Below are positions 51,602 through 60,673 of a stretch of 64,000 nt of DNA, piece after piece (the first letter of the stretch is position 1; each line of letters starts with the position of its first letter). The position numbers and the translations under genes were made by a program. This DNA comes from Thiobacillus sp. Lineage in GTDB: Bacteria > Pseudomonadota > Gammaproteobacteria > Burkholderiales > Thiobacillaceae. Below the pieces are notes generated by a model. It was not told the origin of the DNA and did no database searches. It saw nothing but the letters and a program-made list of their open reading frames with translations. The DNA lies in assembly GCA_024709425.1 (NCBI GenBank), contig JANJWS010000067.1, positions 1 through 64,000 on the forward strand, in the 5' to 3' direction.

Positions 51602-53542
51602 GTGCGCCGCCTGCTGCACCTGCTTGGCAATGACCGTTTTTCCGCCGCCCTGATCCTGCTGGGCGTGGCCGTGCTGGTGACCGGCAGCGGGGTGCTCGCG
51701 CGCGTCGACAACCTGCTGTATGACCTCGGCCTGCGCCTGCAGGTACGGTCCCCGCCCGCCGATCTTGTCATTGTCGCGATCGACGAGGACAGCCTCTCCA
51801 AGCTCGGGCGCTGGCCGTGGTCGCGGCGCTTGCACGCGACCCTGGTCGATCGCCTGCGTGCGGACGGCGCCGCCGTGATCGGTCTTGATCTGGTGTTCGC
51901 CGAGCCCGATACCGCCGACCAACCGGCTGACGCGCTGCTCGCAGAAGCGGTTGCCCGTGCCGGCAACGTGGCGCTGCCGGTGCTGCTCGAAAACAGTCGC
52001 CTCAACGGCCAGGTGCTGGAAACCCTGCCTCTGCCGCAATTGCTGGATGGGGCGGCGGCGCTCGGGCGGGTGCACGTCGAACTCGACCTCGACGGCATCG
52101 GGCGCAGCATCTACCTGTGGGAAGGCGTCGGTGCGCCGGTGTGGCCGCATTTCGCGCAGGCGGTGCTCGATATTGCCGGGCAGCTGCCGGACGGCTACGC
52201 GCGCACCGCGCCCGCCGTGGCGGACGGAACGCCGTTTGCCCTGGTGCGCCAGGCGCCAAGACGCTTCGCTTTCCTCGGCCCGCCGGGGCACGTGCGAACC
52301 GTGTCCTACGCGCAGGTGCTGACGGGCGAGTTCGCGCCCGGTACCTTCCGCGACCGTATCGTGCTGGTAGGCGCCACCGCGGCGGGCATGGGCGACCTCT
52401 TGCCGACCCCGGTGTCGGGGCAGCGCCAGCCGATGCCAGGGGTGGAAATCCATGCCAACGCGCTTGAGGCCATGCGCAGCGGCCGCCTCATTCGCGAGGT
52501 GCCGTTGCCGTGGGCGCTTTTTGCCGCCGCGCTGATGGCGCTAGCGCCGCTTGCGTGGCTGCCGCGCACCAGTCCGCTCGGCGGGCTCGTCGCGACGACC
52601 CTGTGGTTTTTCGGCGTGATGATGGCGGCAGTCGTGCTGCCCGCGTCGGCGCGTGCCTGGATGCCGGTGGCCGGCGCGCTGCTGGCGATCCTGCTCGCCT
52701 ATCCGGTATGGAGCTGGCGGCGCCTCGAAAGTGCCGGACGCTTTCTTGACCATGAGCTCAAGCGGCTGCACCAGCAACTGGGAAGCGAGCAGGGTGTTCC
52801 CTTGCACGGGCTGCCGCCCGATCCCTTCGAAGCGCGCATTCGCCAGGTCCAGGCGGCTTCGCACCGCTTGCGTCATCTGCAGGAAGAGCGCCGCGAGATG
52901 CTTGCCTTCATCTCGCACGACATTCGCGCACCCATCGCAGCTGCGCTGATGCGGCTCGACACCCTGCCGGAGGTTGCGCCGCGCCTGCAGGAACCGCTTG
53001 CCCGCGCACTGTCGCTGGCCGAGGATTTCCTGCGTACGGCCCGTGCCGAGGCGCTCGATGCGGCGCGTTTCGAGGAACTCGATCTCGTCGCGCTGGCGCA
53101 TCAGGCTGCCGACGATGCCTATGCCGCCGCGCGCGCGAGACCGGTTCGGCTGCTGCGCCGCCTGCCCGACGAGCCGGTGTGGGTGGATGGGGAATTCGGC
53201 TTGCTGCACCGGGCAGTCCTCAATCTGGTGCTCAACGCGGTGCGCCACGCTCCGCCGGAAAGCGCGGTGGAGATCGCGCTGGACAGTGGGGACGGATGGG
53301 CGACACTGACTGTGACCGACCATGGCCCAGGCATCGAGGCTGCCGAACTGGGGCGGCTGTTCCAGCGTTTCAGCCGCGGCGCAGGAGAGAGTGGTGGCAC
53401 CGGTCTCGGGTTGTATTTCGTCCGCACCGTCGCGGAAAAACACGGCGGCATGGCGAGCATTTCCAGCGAGCCGGGCGTGGCGACCTCCTTCAGGGTGCGC
53501 CTGCCGCTGTCATCGCCTGCCCGCGGGGACGCGGCACAATAA
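51602..53542 (+). CDS. CHASE2-domain sensor histidine kinase
   Basis: A 646-residue membrane kinase starting at GTG 51602. TM1 is followed by a CHASE2 domain (LYDLGLRLQVRSPPADLVIVAIDEDSL, GLDLVFAEPD, GRDRIVLVGATAAGMGD-like), then two to three further membrane helices near residues 305-370. The kinase core has FISHDIRAP (H box), NLVLNAVRHAPP (N box), DHGPGIE (G1) and GGTGLGLYFVR (G2). It is the cognate partner of the response regulator at 49283 by position. Confidence 0.9.
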   Translation: MRRLLHLLGNDRFSAALILLGVAVLVTGSGVLARVDNLLYDLGLRLQVRSPPADLVIVAIDEDSLSKLGRWPWSRRLHATLVDRLRADGAAVIGLDLVFAEPDTADQPADALLAEAVARAGNVALPVLLENSRLNGQVLETLPLPQLLDGAAALGRVHVELDLDGIGRSIYLWEGVGAPVWPHFAQAVLDIAGQLPDGYARTAPAVADGTPFALVRQAPRRFAFLGPPGHVRTVSYAQVLTGEFAPGTFRDRIVLVGATAAGMGDLLPTPVSGQRQPMPGVEIHANALEAMRSGRLIREVPLPWALFAAALMALAPLAWLPRTSPLGGLVATTLWFFGVMMAAVVLPASARAWMPVAGALLAILLAYPVWSWRRLESAGRFLDHELKRLHQQLGSEQGVPLHGLPPDPFEARIRQVQAASHRLRHLQEERREMLAFISHDIRAPIAAALMRLDTLPEVAPRLQEPLARALSLAEDFLRTARAEALDAARFEELDLVALAHQAADDAYAAARARPVRLLRRLPDEPVWVDGEFGLLHRAVLNLVLNAVRHAPPESAVEIALDSGDGWATLTVTDHGPGIEAAELGRLFQRFSRGAGESGGTGLGLYFVRTVAEKHGGMASISSEPGVATSFRVRLPLSSPARGDAAQ

Positions 53543-53569
53543 CGGCAAACCTAACTGGAGGAAGATGCA

Positions 53570-54022
53570 ATGGACCTGATTCTGTGGCGCCATGCCGAGG
53601 CCGAGGATGGCACGCCCGATCTCACGCGCGAACTCACTGGCCGCGGCCGCAAGCAGGCGTCCCGCATGGCGGATTGGCTGAATCCAAGGCTGCCGCCAGA
53701 CATTCGCATCCTGGTCAGCCCAGCTGTGCGCACGATACAGACCGCGCAGGCGCTCGGACGCTATGCCGAGACCGTGCCGGCGCTGGCGCCTGGTGGCCGT
53801 GCCATCGACGTTCTGGCGGCTGTCGGCTGGCCGGATGCGCCTTATCCCGTGCTGGTGGTGGGCCATCAGCCGACCCTGGGGCAGGTCGCAATGCGCCTGC
53901 TGTCAGGGGATGATCTCGACACCACCCTGAAGAAGGGCGCCATCTGGTGGTTCCAGGGGCGCGAGCGGGATGGTCGCCTGCAGGTGGTGCTGCGCGCCGT
54001 GGCTGCGCCAGACTGGTTGTAA
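53570..54022 (+). CDS. sixA: SixA-like phosphohistidine phosphatase
   Basis: A 150-residue histidine phosphatase with LILWRHAEAED at the N-terminus (catalytic Arg and His), SPAVRTIQTAQALG and VLVVGHQPTLGQVA holding the second His. SixA removes phosphate from histidine-phosphotransfer domains. GGAGGAAG precedes the ATG. It comes right after the CHASE2 kinase and could dampen that or another pathway. Confidence 0.88.
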   Translation: MDLILWRHAEAEDGTPDLTRELTGRGRKQASRMADWLNPRLPPDIRILVSPAVRTIQTAQALGRYAETVPALAPGGRAIDVLAAVGWPDAPYPVLVVGHQPTLGQVAMRLLSGDDLDTTLKKGAIWWFQGRERDGRLQVVLRAVAAPDWL

Positions 54023-54028
54023 CGCCTT

Positions 54029-54034
54029 TATAAT
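54029..54034 (+). promoter_or_regulatory. putative -10 box of the flagellar-type operon
   Basis: A perfect TATAAT lies 66-72 bases before fliF. No clear -35, and no sigma-28 or sigma-54 motif is seen. A 27-codon frame starts with GTG at 54042, eight bases later, but is not in the fliF frame. Confidence 0.4.
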
Positions 54035-54100
54035 CCCCGGCGTGGACAATCAATCCCTCCAGCCTGATGCGGCCCCGCCGGGGCGCCCGACGCGGACGAG

Positions 54101-55459
54101 GTGCGGACAGTGCCGGCCTGGCTGAGCGCCCTGCGCGACCTGATCGCCGAAGCCAGCCCGCTGCGGCGCTTCATGCTCGCGCTGTTGGTCGTGCTCCCCT
54201 TGGCCACCCTGGCTGCGGCCTATTGGCATTTCAATGCGCCAGCCTACCGGGTGCTGTATGCAAAGTTGACCGACCGTGCCGCGGGCGAGGTCATCACCGC
54301 GCTCGAACAGCTCGATATTCCCTATCGCCTGTCATCCGAAGACGGCCGTATCGAGGTGCCGGCGGACCGCCTGCATGCCGCGCGCTACCGCCTTGCCGCA
54401 CGCGGACTGCCGCGCGGCGACGACGACACCACCGATGCAGAGGCCGACCGACCCACGCTCGGGCTCACCAGTGCACAGGCTCAGCAGCAACAGCAGCGCG
54501 CGCTGGAGGGCGAGCTTGCGCGCTCGGTGCAGGCACTCGAAGGGGTCGAACTCGCGCGCGTCCACCTTGCCCTGCCCAAGGTATCGCCCTTCCTGCGTGA
54601 TGCGCCGCCCGCCACTGCCGCGGTGGTGGTGCGTCTGAGGCGTGGCGCGACGCTCGGCCCCGAACGGGTGGCGAGCATCCAGACCCTGGTGGCGGCAAGT
54701 GTGCCGCGTCTGCAGCGCGAACACGTCAAGGTGCTCGATCCGCGCGGCGTCGTCCTCGGCGATACGGTGGCCGAGCCGGCGCCGTCGCCGCGTCTGGCGA
54801 TCGAGCGGGACCTGGCGCAGCGTGCCCTGGCGGTGCTCGGCCCCTGGCTTGGCGAGCAGCGGGTCAGTGTGCAGGTCACGGCCACCCTCGACGACAGCGA
54901 GACCGTGCAGACCGTCGAGCGGGTAAAGAACGTCGTGGTTGCCGGCCAGGCGCGGCCGCTGGAAAAAAGCGTGCGTACCACGCGCTTACCCGAAGGCCGC
55001 GTGCAGCGGTTGAACGCCATCGTCGTGCTGCATTTCGATGCCGCCGCCGGAGACGTCCGGCGTGCCGAGCAGATGACGCGGCAGGCGCTTGGGCTGGTTC
55101 GCGCACGCGGCGACAGCCTCGCCGTATTCGTCCTGCCGTCGGCGGAGGGCCCGCGCTCCGGTCCAACCGTAGACGACGCCTCGGATCCGGTGCCCGCCGC
55201 GATTCCGCAGGTGCGCGCGGTGGATGCCCCACGCCCGCCGCCCGCCGCCCGTCCCCCGATGCGGTTGCTCGTTGCCGGATCGGTGGGGGCGTTCGTCGTG
55301 CTGGGGTTCGTCGTCTACCTGCTGCGCCGCCGCCGCGAAGCGCCGCCGCCCGCCCCCATGGAAGACGACCTCGACACCGGTTTGGCCGCATTGCGGCGCG
55401 AGGTGATCGCGGATCCGCGCGTGGCCGCGGACGTCGTCCGCTTGTGGATGCGGGCATGA
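54101..55459 (+). CDS. fliF: flagellar MS-ring protein FliF (short form)
   Basis: FliF builds the membrane ring under the export gate. The 452-residue protein has TM1 (LALLVVLPLATLAAAYWHF), ring-building motif 1 (YRVLYAKLTDRAAGEVITAL, IPYRLSSEDGRIEVPADRL, RLAARGLPRG), a second ring motif (LARSVQALEGVELARVHLALP) and TM2 near 388-408. The C-terminal FliG-binding tail ends DPRVAADVVRLWMRA. Usual FliF is about 550 residues; the missing 100 fall largely in the beta-collar/third ring-motif part. The start is GTG at 54101 or GTG at 54110. The stop overlaps fliG. Confidence 0.85.
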   Translation: MRTVPAWLSALRDLIAEASPLRRFMLALLVVLPLATLAAAYWHFNAPAYRVLYAKLTDRAAGEVITALEQLDIPYRLSSEDGRIEVPADRLHAARYRLAARGLPRGDDDTTDAEADRPTLGLTSAQAQQQQQRALEGELARSVQALEGVELARVHLALPKVSPFLRDAPPATAAVVVRLRRGATLGPERVASIQTLVAASVPRLQREHVKVLDPRGVVLGDTVAEPAPSPRLAIERDLAQRALAVLGPWLGEQRVSVQVTATLDDSETVQTVERVKNVVVAGQARPLEKSVRTTRLPEGRVQRLNAIVVLHFDAAAGDVRRAEQMTRQALGLVRARGDSLAVFVLPSAEGPRSGPTVDDASDPVPAAIPQVRAVDAPRPPPAARPPMRLLVAGSVGAFVVLGFVVYLLRRRREAPPPAPMEDDLDTGLAALRREVIADPRVAADVVRLWMRA

Positions 55460-56421
55460 GTCGCGCCGGCATGGACAAGGCGGCCGCGCTGCTGCTCGCA
55501 TTGGGCGAGGAAGCCGCCGCCGCGGTATTCCGTTGCCTCGGCCCGCTGGAAGTCAGCCAGCTCGGCAGCGCCATGCGCGAAATCGATGTGCTGCCGCGCG
55601 AGCGCGTACGGGAAATCCTGCACGACTACGCCGCCGAAGCTGCCGAGCAGACCGGGTTTGCCGCCGACACCCGGCGCTTTCTCGACGATGCATTGAAACA
55701 GGCGCTCTCCCCGGAGCGTGCCCGCGAGGCCCTGCAGCGCATCAGCGGTCTGGCCGCCAGCGCGCTCGATCGACTCGCCTGGCGCCCGCCAGCGGAGATC
55801 GCCGGTCAGCTCGAACCGCTGCCCGCCCGTCTGGCCGCGGTGGTGGTGGCGCAGTTGCCGCGCGATGTCGCCGCGGCCACACTCGAACTGCTGCCACCTG
55901 CCCAGCGGGCGGACACCCTGCAAAGCCTGGCGCAGAGCGATGCACCGAGTCCTGACATGCTCGCCGAGCTCGATGCCTGGCTGGCCGGGCTCGACCGCGC
56001 CGGCACGGCGCCCGGCGAGGCGGCCGCTGCGACGCTGTTGGCGCAAATGAGCCCCGGCAGCAGCGCCGCCGTGTTGAACCAGCTCGACCAGCGCGACGCC
56101 GGACTGGCCGCGCGCCTGCGCGTGCGTAATGTCGGCTTCGACGATCTCGCGCGCCTGCCCGAGGCCGGGCGCAAGACCTTCCTGCGCAACATCGGTGCGC
56201 GCACCCTGCTGCACGCGTTGAAGGGCAGTGACGGTCGCGTGCTGGAAGCGCTCGTCGCCGTGATGAGCCCGACCGCGGCGCAGCGCCTGCGTGATGATCT
56301 CGATACCCTGGGCGCCGTTCCGGTCACCGACATCCAGGACGCGCAGGAAGCGGTCGGCGAAAGCCTGCGGCGCATGCTGGCCGAAGGCGCGATCCACTTT
56401 CCCGAGGAGGAGGTTGCATGA
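55456..56421 (+). CDS. fliG: flagellar switch protein FliG (divergent)
   Basis: A 321-residue FliG. The N-terminal domain is recognisable (KAALLLLALGEEAAAAVFR), but the EHPQ motif of the middle domain is EPLP. The C-terminal torque domain keeps FDDLARL and the LRDDLDTLG helix with the Asp pair, yet the Arg that usually precedes it is Thr (MSPTAAQRLRDD) and the following basic residues are Leu and Pro. It may serve assembly more than rotation. ATGA overlaps join it to fliF and fliH. Confidence 0.85.
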   Translation: MSRAGMDKAAALLLALGEEAAAAVFRCLGPLEVSQLGSAMREIDVLPRERVREILHDYAAEAAEQTGFAADTRRFLDDALKQALSPERAREALQRISGLAASALDRLAWRPPAEIAGQLEPLPARLAAVVVAQLPRDVAAATLELLPPAQRADTLQSLAQSDAPSPDMLAELDAWLAGLDRAGTAPGEAAAATLLAQMSPGSSAAVLNQLDQRDAGLAARLRVRNVGFDDLARLPEAGRKTFLRNIGARTLLHALKGSDGRVLEALVAVMSPTAAQRLRDDLDTLGAVPVTDIQDAQEAVGESLRRMLAEGAIHFPEEEVA

Positions 56422-57008
56422 GCACCGACGACGACGCCACCGCCTTCGAGCGCTGGGAGGTGGTGGAACTCGCCAGTGCGGCCGTGCCGCCGGTCCCCGA
56501 CCCCGATGCGGAATTGGCGCGTCTGCGCGAGCAGGTGCGTGCCGAGGCCTATGCCGAGGGGCTGGCGGCCGGACGCGCCGAGGGCGAGCAGGCCTGCGCG
56601 CGCATGAAGCAGCTGGCGGAGAACTTCGGCGACACGCTCGACAACCTCGATTTCCGGCTGGCCGACATGGTGCTCGAACTGGCGCTGGACATTGCGCGCC
56701 AGGTGGTGGCGGGCGAACTGGCCGCGCACCCCGAACGCATCCTGGATGTCGTCAATCTGGCGCTCAAGCAGATGGTCGAGAGTGCCCGCGAGGCGCGCCT
56801 GCTGCTCAACCCCGAGGATGCTGCGCTGGTGCGCCCCCACCTCGAACAGATACTCGACAAGACCCGCCTGCGCATCGTCGAGGATGCGCGCATCGTGCGT
56901 GGCGGCTGCCTGGTCGAGACGCCGCACGGCGATCTCGATGCCACCCTGCCGGCGCGCTGGCGCCAGGTCGTGCAGGTGCTGGGGTCCAACCGGGACTGGC
57001 TGGAATGA
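56418..57008 (+). CDS. fliH: flagellar assembly protein FliH
   Basis: FliH is the stator-like regulator of the FliI ATPase. The 196-residue protein has a Gly/Ala spaced segment ([18 protein letters not shown]) followed by a helix and the FliH/HrpE C-terminal domain ([51 protein letters not shown]). Overlaps by ATGA on both sides. Confidence 0.88.
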   Translation: MSTDDDATAFERWEVVELASAAVPPVPDPDAELARLREQVRAEAYAEGLAAGRAEGEQACARMKQLAENFGDTLDNLDFRLADMVLELALDIARQVVAGELAAHPERILDVVNLALKQMVESAREARLLLNPEDAALVRPHLEQILDKTRLRIVEDARIVRGGCLVETPHGDLDATLPARWRQVVQVLGSNRDWLE

Positions 57009-57121
57009 CGCTGGCCGCCCGTGCCGTCGCGACGTTATCATCGGCCCTGATCCAGTCGCCGGACGATTTTATGTCCCTCAGCCTCATTGCCGTTCACCTG
57101 CCCGCGGAGCCGTGTCGATGA
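57005..57121 (+). CDS. possible 38-residue small protein between fliH and fliI
   Basis: A 39-codon frame ([20 protein letters not shown] after Met, then [16 protein letters not shown]) fills the 109-bp gap between fliH and fliI exactly. Its ATG overlaps the fliH stop as ATGA and its stop overlaps the fliI ATG as ATGA. It contains rare TTA and TCA codons and has no strong ribosome site, so it may be chance. Confidence 0.35.
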   Translation: MTLAARAVATLSSALIQSPDDFMSLSLIAVHLPAEPCR

Positions 57122-58515
57122 CCGACCGCACCGTGCGTCTGCGCGAATACCTCGCCAATTGCCGTCGTGCGGTCAGTTGGGTGACGCCCATCGCGTCGAG
57201 CGGGCGGTTGACCCGTGTATCGGGGCTGGTGATGGAGGCCGTCGGCCTGCGGTTGCCGGTGGGCAGCCAGTGCCACGTGCAGGTGCCGGGCGGGCAGAGC
57301 ATCGAGGCCGAGGTCGCCGGGTTCTCCGGCGACCGCCTGTTCATCATGCCGGCCACCGACATCTACGGCGTCATGCCGGGCGCGCGGGTGATTCCCGATG
57401 ACCCGCTGGCGGCACAACCCCCCCGGCTGGGGTCGCGCTACGTCCCGCGCCGGCGCGCGCAGGACCGCGTGCGCCAGGTGCCGGTCGGCGAACGCCTGCT
57501 GGGACGCGTGCTCGACGGCGCCGGGCGGCCGCTCGATGGCCTGGGGCCGGTCGCGCTGGAGCGCCGCGTGCCGCTCTACAGCCGGCCCGTGAATCCGCTC
57601 GAACGCGCGCCGATCCGCCAGACACTCGACGTTGGCGTGCGCGCGATCAACGGCCTCCTGACAGTCGGACGCGGGCAGCGCATGGGCCTCTTTGCGGGTT
57701 CCGGCGTCGGCAAAAGCGTGCTGCTCGGCATGATGGCCCGCTACACCGAAGCGGATGTCGTGGTGGTGGGATTGATCGGCGAGCGCGGCCGCGAGGTCAA
57801 GGAATTCATCGACCAGATCCTGGGCGCCGAGGGCATGGCGCGCGCCGTGGTGGTGGCGTCGCCCGCCGACCATCCGCCGTTGATGCGTTTGAACGGCGCG
57901 GCCTACGCCATGGCGATCGCCGAATACTTCCGCGACCAGGGCAAGCATGTTTTGCTCATCATGGATTCGCTCACCCGTTATGCCATGGCGCAGCGCGAGG
58001 TGGCGCTGGCGATCGGCGAACCGCCCGCGACCAAAGGCTATCCGCCGTCGGTGTTCGCCAAGCTGCCGGCGCTCGCCGAGCGTGCCGGCAATGGCAAGCC
58101 GGGCGGCGGCTCGATCACCGCGTTCTTCACCGTGCTGATGGAAGGTGACGACCAGCAGGACCCCATTGCCGATGCCGCGCGCGCGATCCTCGACGGCCAC
58201 ATCGTCCTGAACCGCGACCTCGCCGATGCCGGGCATTACCCGGCCATCGACATCGAGGCCTCGATCAGCCGGGTGCAGCCCGATTTGCTGGCGGACGAGG
58301 CGCTGGAGCGCACGCGCCGTTTCAAGTACCTGTACTCGCGCTACATGCGCAGTCGCGACCTGATGGCGGTCGGCGCCTACGTGCCGGGTGCCGACCTGGT
58401 GCTCGATGAAGGCGTGCGTCTGTACCCGCGCATGCAGGCTTACCTGATGCAGGGCATGCGCGAACGCGCTCCACTCGAAGGATCCCAGGCCGCCCTTGAT
58501 GAGGTGCTTGCATGA
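57118..58515 (+). CDS. fliI: flagellar export ATPase FliI
   Basis: FliI unloads and energises export substrates. The 465-residue protein has Walker [30 protein letters not shown], Walker [19 protein letters not shown] and the export-specific [13 protein letters not shown]. The N-terminal beta barrel is complete. GGAG lies eight bases before the ATG at 57118; a long upstream open frame overlaps fliH and has no homology. Confidence 0.94.
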   Translation: MTDRTVRLREYLANCRRAVSWVTPIASSGRLTRVSGLVMEAVGLRLPVGSQCHVQVPGGQSIEAEVAGFSGDRLFIMPATDIYGVMPGARVIPDDPLAAQPPRLGSRYVPRRRAQDRVRQVPVGERLLGRVLDGAGRPLDGLGPVALERRVPLYSRPVNPLERAPIRQTLDVGVRAINGLLTVGRGQRMGLFAGSGVGKSVLLGMMARYTEADVVVVGLIGERGREVKEFIDQILGAEGMARAVVVASPADHPPLMRLNGAAYAMAIAEYFRDQGKHVLLIMDSLTRYAMAQREVALAIGEPPATKGYPPSVFAKLPALAERAGNGKPGGGSITAFFTVLMEGDDQQDPIADAARAILDGHIVLNRDLADAGHYPAIDIEASISRVQPDLLADEALERTRRFKYLYSRYMRSRDLMAVGAYVPGADLVLDEGVRLYPRMQAYLMQGMRERAPLEGSQAALDEVLA

Positions 58516-58964
58516 CGCCGTTCGCATTGGCGCGCGTGCTGGCACTCGCCGGACAGCGGGCTGAAGCCCTTTCGCGCGCGGTCAAACACAGCCACGGCGT
58601 ATGGCTGCGCGCGCGTGGTCGCCTGGTGCAGCTGAATGCCCTGCGCGATGCCCACGTGGCACAGCTCGCCGGCCAATTGCGCGAAGGCGTGCCGGCGGCG
58701 CAGCTGCAGGCGGTGCAGCGGCTGCAGCGCGCGCAGGCCGACGAACGTACGGCAGCGCAAGCCGCCATCGACGTCGCCTGGCATGACTGGCAGGCGCGCC
58801 TGGCCGAATGGATGCAGGCGGCGCAGCGGCTCAAGGCGCTGCAGTTGCTGGAACAGCGCCACCAGGCGCGCCTCGCGGTCCAGCGGCGGCGCATCGAGCA
58901 ACGTGAACATGATGAACTGGCTGAACTGCGGCACCGCCGGGAAAGCGGCAGGCGCGGCGCATGA
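58512..58964 (+). CDS. fliJ: FliJ-like flagellar export chaperone
   Basis: A 150-residue, mostly alpha-helical coiled-coil protein rich in Ala, Gln, Arg and Leu, the composition and length of FliJ. It is placed directly after fliI, overlapping by ATGA. Identification rests on coiled-coil character and position rather than a strict motif. Confidence 0.72.
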   Translation: MTPFALARVLALAGQRAEALSRAVKHSHGVWLRARGRLVQLNALRDAHVAQLAGQLREGVPAAQLQAVQRLQRAQADERTAAQAAIDVAWHDWQARLAEWMQAAQRLKALQLLEQRHQARLAVQRRRIEQREHDELAELRHRRESGRRGA

Positions 58965-59428
58965 AATTGCTGGAGCTCACTCCCGCTGAGGTCGGCTTCC
59001 TTGCCGCGCCAATCGCCGTGCCGGATGGCCTGGCTGGCCGGCTGGACCGCGCGCTGACGGATACGCTTTGGGCACGCCTGCGCTGCCCGGTCCGGCTTGA
59101 ACGGGTCGATTTCCCCTCCTTGGCGGTCGCCTCGGTTGCGCCGATCTGGCAGATCGACCCGGTGCTTGCCGCACTGTGGTTGACGCGCCGTCTCGGCGGC
59201 CATTACGACGCTGGGCAGATTCCGTTCGTCCCCGTGAGCCTGCGGGCGACCCTGGATGCCGTGCTGGCGGAACGCTGGCTCGACGGCCCGCAGGCAGAAT
59301 GCCCCATTGCGCTGGCCTGGCGGCTCACCGCGGATGGTGCGCAGGCGACGCTTGGCCTGCACCTGCCGCGCGGTACCGGCGAAATGGGCCGCTGGGCGCG
59401 GCAGACGATCGGGAGCCGCGCACCATGA
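58961..59428 (+). CDS. unknown protein in the flagellar-type operon (fliK-N position)
   Basis: A 155-residue protein ([17 protein letters not shown] at the start). It occupies the place where fliK, fliL, fliM and fliN normally lie. It has no SpoA domain, no membrane helix and no signal. The segment IDPVLAALWLTRRLGG loosely recalls the middle of FliM or SctQ, which could mean a reduced C-ring-like protein. The overlaps with fliJ and fliO (both ATGA) tie it to the operon. Confidence 0.6.
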   Translation: MKLLELTPAEVGFLAAPIAVPDGLAGRLDRALTDTLWARLRCPVRLERVDFPSLAVASVAPIWQIDPVLAALWLTRRLGGHYDAGQIPFVPVSLRATLDAVLAERWLDGPQAECPIALAWRLTADGAQATLGLHLPRGTGEMGRWARQTIGSRAP

Positions 59429-59694
59429 ATGCGGCGAATCTCCTCACCGTCGTCCTGAGCCTTGTGCTCATCCTCGGCGGGTTCGTCGCCGTCGCGTGGT
59501 TCGCGCGCCGCTACCTGCCCGGGCTGGGGGCGCAGGGCGCGATCAAGGTGGTCGGATCGACGGCCGTAGGCGTGCGTGAGCGGGTGGTCTTGGTCGAGGT
59601 CGAGGGCACCTGGCTGCTGCTCGGCGTGGGGGGTGGCAACGTGCGCCTGCTGCACACCCTGCCCAGGCCGCAACGGATGGAGAACGGCGCATGA
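59425..59694 (+). CDS. fliO: flagellar export protein FliO
   Basis: An 89-residue membrane protein: one N-terminal helix (LLTVVLSLVLILGGFVAVAWFA) followed by a small soluble domain with IKVVGSTAVGVRERVVLVEVEGTWLLLGV, as in FliO. It helps assemble the FliP ring. ATGA overlaps on both sides. Confidence 0.85.
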   Translation: MNAANLLTVVLSLVLILGGFVAVAWFARRYLPGLGAQGAIKVVGSTAVGVRERVVLVEVEGTWLLLGVGGGNVRLLHTLPRPQRMENGA

Positions 59695-60419
59695 AGCGGC
59701 TGCTCGCCCTCGTCGCATTCGGCGCGAGCAGTGCCGCGCTCGGCGCCGATCCCAGCGTACCGTTGCTCAGCGTCACCCCGGGGGCGGGCGGGCAGGTGAT
59801 CGGTGTGCCGGGCGCGAGCCTGCCGTGGTTGCTGCTGTTCCCTTTCCTGCCCGCGTTGCTGCTCGCGTTCACCGCGTTCGCCCGTATTGCCGTGGTGCTG
59901 TTCCTGCTGCGTCAGGGGCTTGGCAGCCACACGACGCCACCGAACCTGGTGCTGAGCGGACTGGCGGTGCTGCTGACGATCTTTATCATGTCGCCCGCGC
60001 TGAAGAGCATCGACGCCGAGGCCTATCAGCCCTTTCTTGCAGGCACGCTGAGTTTCAACGACGCCGCAGCGAAAGCTGCCGACCCGTTAAAGGCCTTCAT
60101 GCTGCGGCAGACGCGGTCCGAGGACCTCGCGCTCTTTACTGCCGACGTGCAGGGCGTCGATCCGAAGCGTGCGGAGACGGTGCCACTTGCCGCGCTGGCG
60201 CCTGCCTTTCTCACCAGCGAACTGAAAACCGCGTTCCAGATTGGCTTCATGGTGGTGCTGCCTTTCCTCGTGATCGACCTTGTCGTCGCGGCGGTGCTTA
60301 CCGCGCTCGGCATGATCATGCTGCCACCGCAACTGGTGTCCCTGCCTCTGAAGTTGCTGCTCTTCGTCAGTATCGACGGCTGGCACCTGCTCGTGGGTTC
60401 GTTGATCGGCAGCTTCTGA
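59691..60419 (+). CDS. fliP: flagellar export gate protein FliP
   Basis: A 242-residue gate component with a signal-like N-terminus and four membrane helices. Conserved segments include FARIAVVLFLLRQGLGSHTTPPNLVLSGLAVLLT, FLTSELKTAFQIGFMVVLPFLVIDLVVAAVL and PPQLVSLPLKLLLFVSIDGWHLLVGSL. It is slightly divergent from typical FliP. The stop overlaps fliQ (TGATG). Confidence 0.93.
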   Translation: MKRLLALVAFGASSAALGADPSVPLLSVTPGAGGQVIGVPGASLPWLLLFPFLPALLLAFTAFARIAVVLFLLRQGLGSHTTPPNLVLSGLAVLLTIFIMSPALKSIDAEAYQPFLAGTLSFNDAAAKAADPLKAFMLRQTRSEDLALFTADVQGVDPKRAETVPLAALAPAFLTSELKTAFQIGFMVVLPFLVIDLVVAAVLTALGMIMLPPQLVSLPLKLLLFVSIDGWHLLVGSLIGSF

Positions 60420-60673
60420 TGGAAGATCTCGCCCGCGACGCGCTCTGGCTCGCACTGCTCATCGCGGCGCCGCTGCTGCTGGCCGGGCTGGCGGTGGCCG
60501 TCGCCGTCAGTCTGTTCCAGGCGGCCACGCAGATCCTCGAACCGACGCTGTCCTTCGTGCCCAAGCTCCTCGTCGTGGCAGTGGTACTGGCGATCCTCGG
60601 CAACTGGATGGGCGGGCAGCTCGCCGAATTCGCACGTACACTGCTGACCGACTTCCCGACCCTGCTGGAATGA
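60419..60673 (+). CDS. fliQ: flagellar export gate protein FliQ
   Basis: An 84-residue protein with two membrane helices and the FliQ core VAVSLFQAATQILEPTLSFVPKLL. Standard family length. It overlaps fliP by one base and fliR by four. Confidence 0.92.
   Translation: MEDLARDALWLALLIAAPLLLAGLAVAVAVSLFQAATQILEPTLSFVPKLLVVAVVLAILGNWMGGQLAEFARTLLTDFPTLLE

Noticed and set aside
56692..57117. 140-codon extension of fliI into fliH
   Set aside because: It is a different frame of fliH; FliI family length and a GGAG site support the ATG at 57118.
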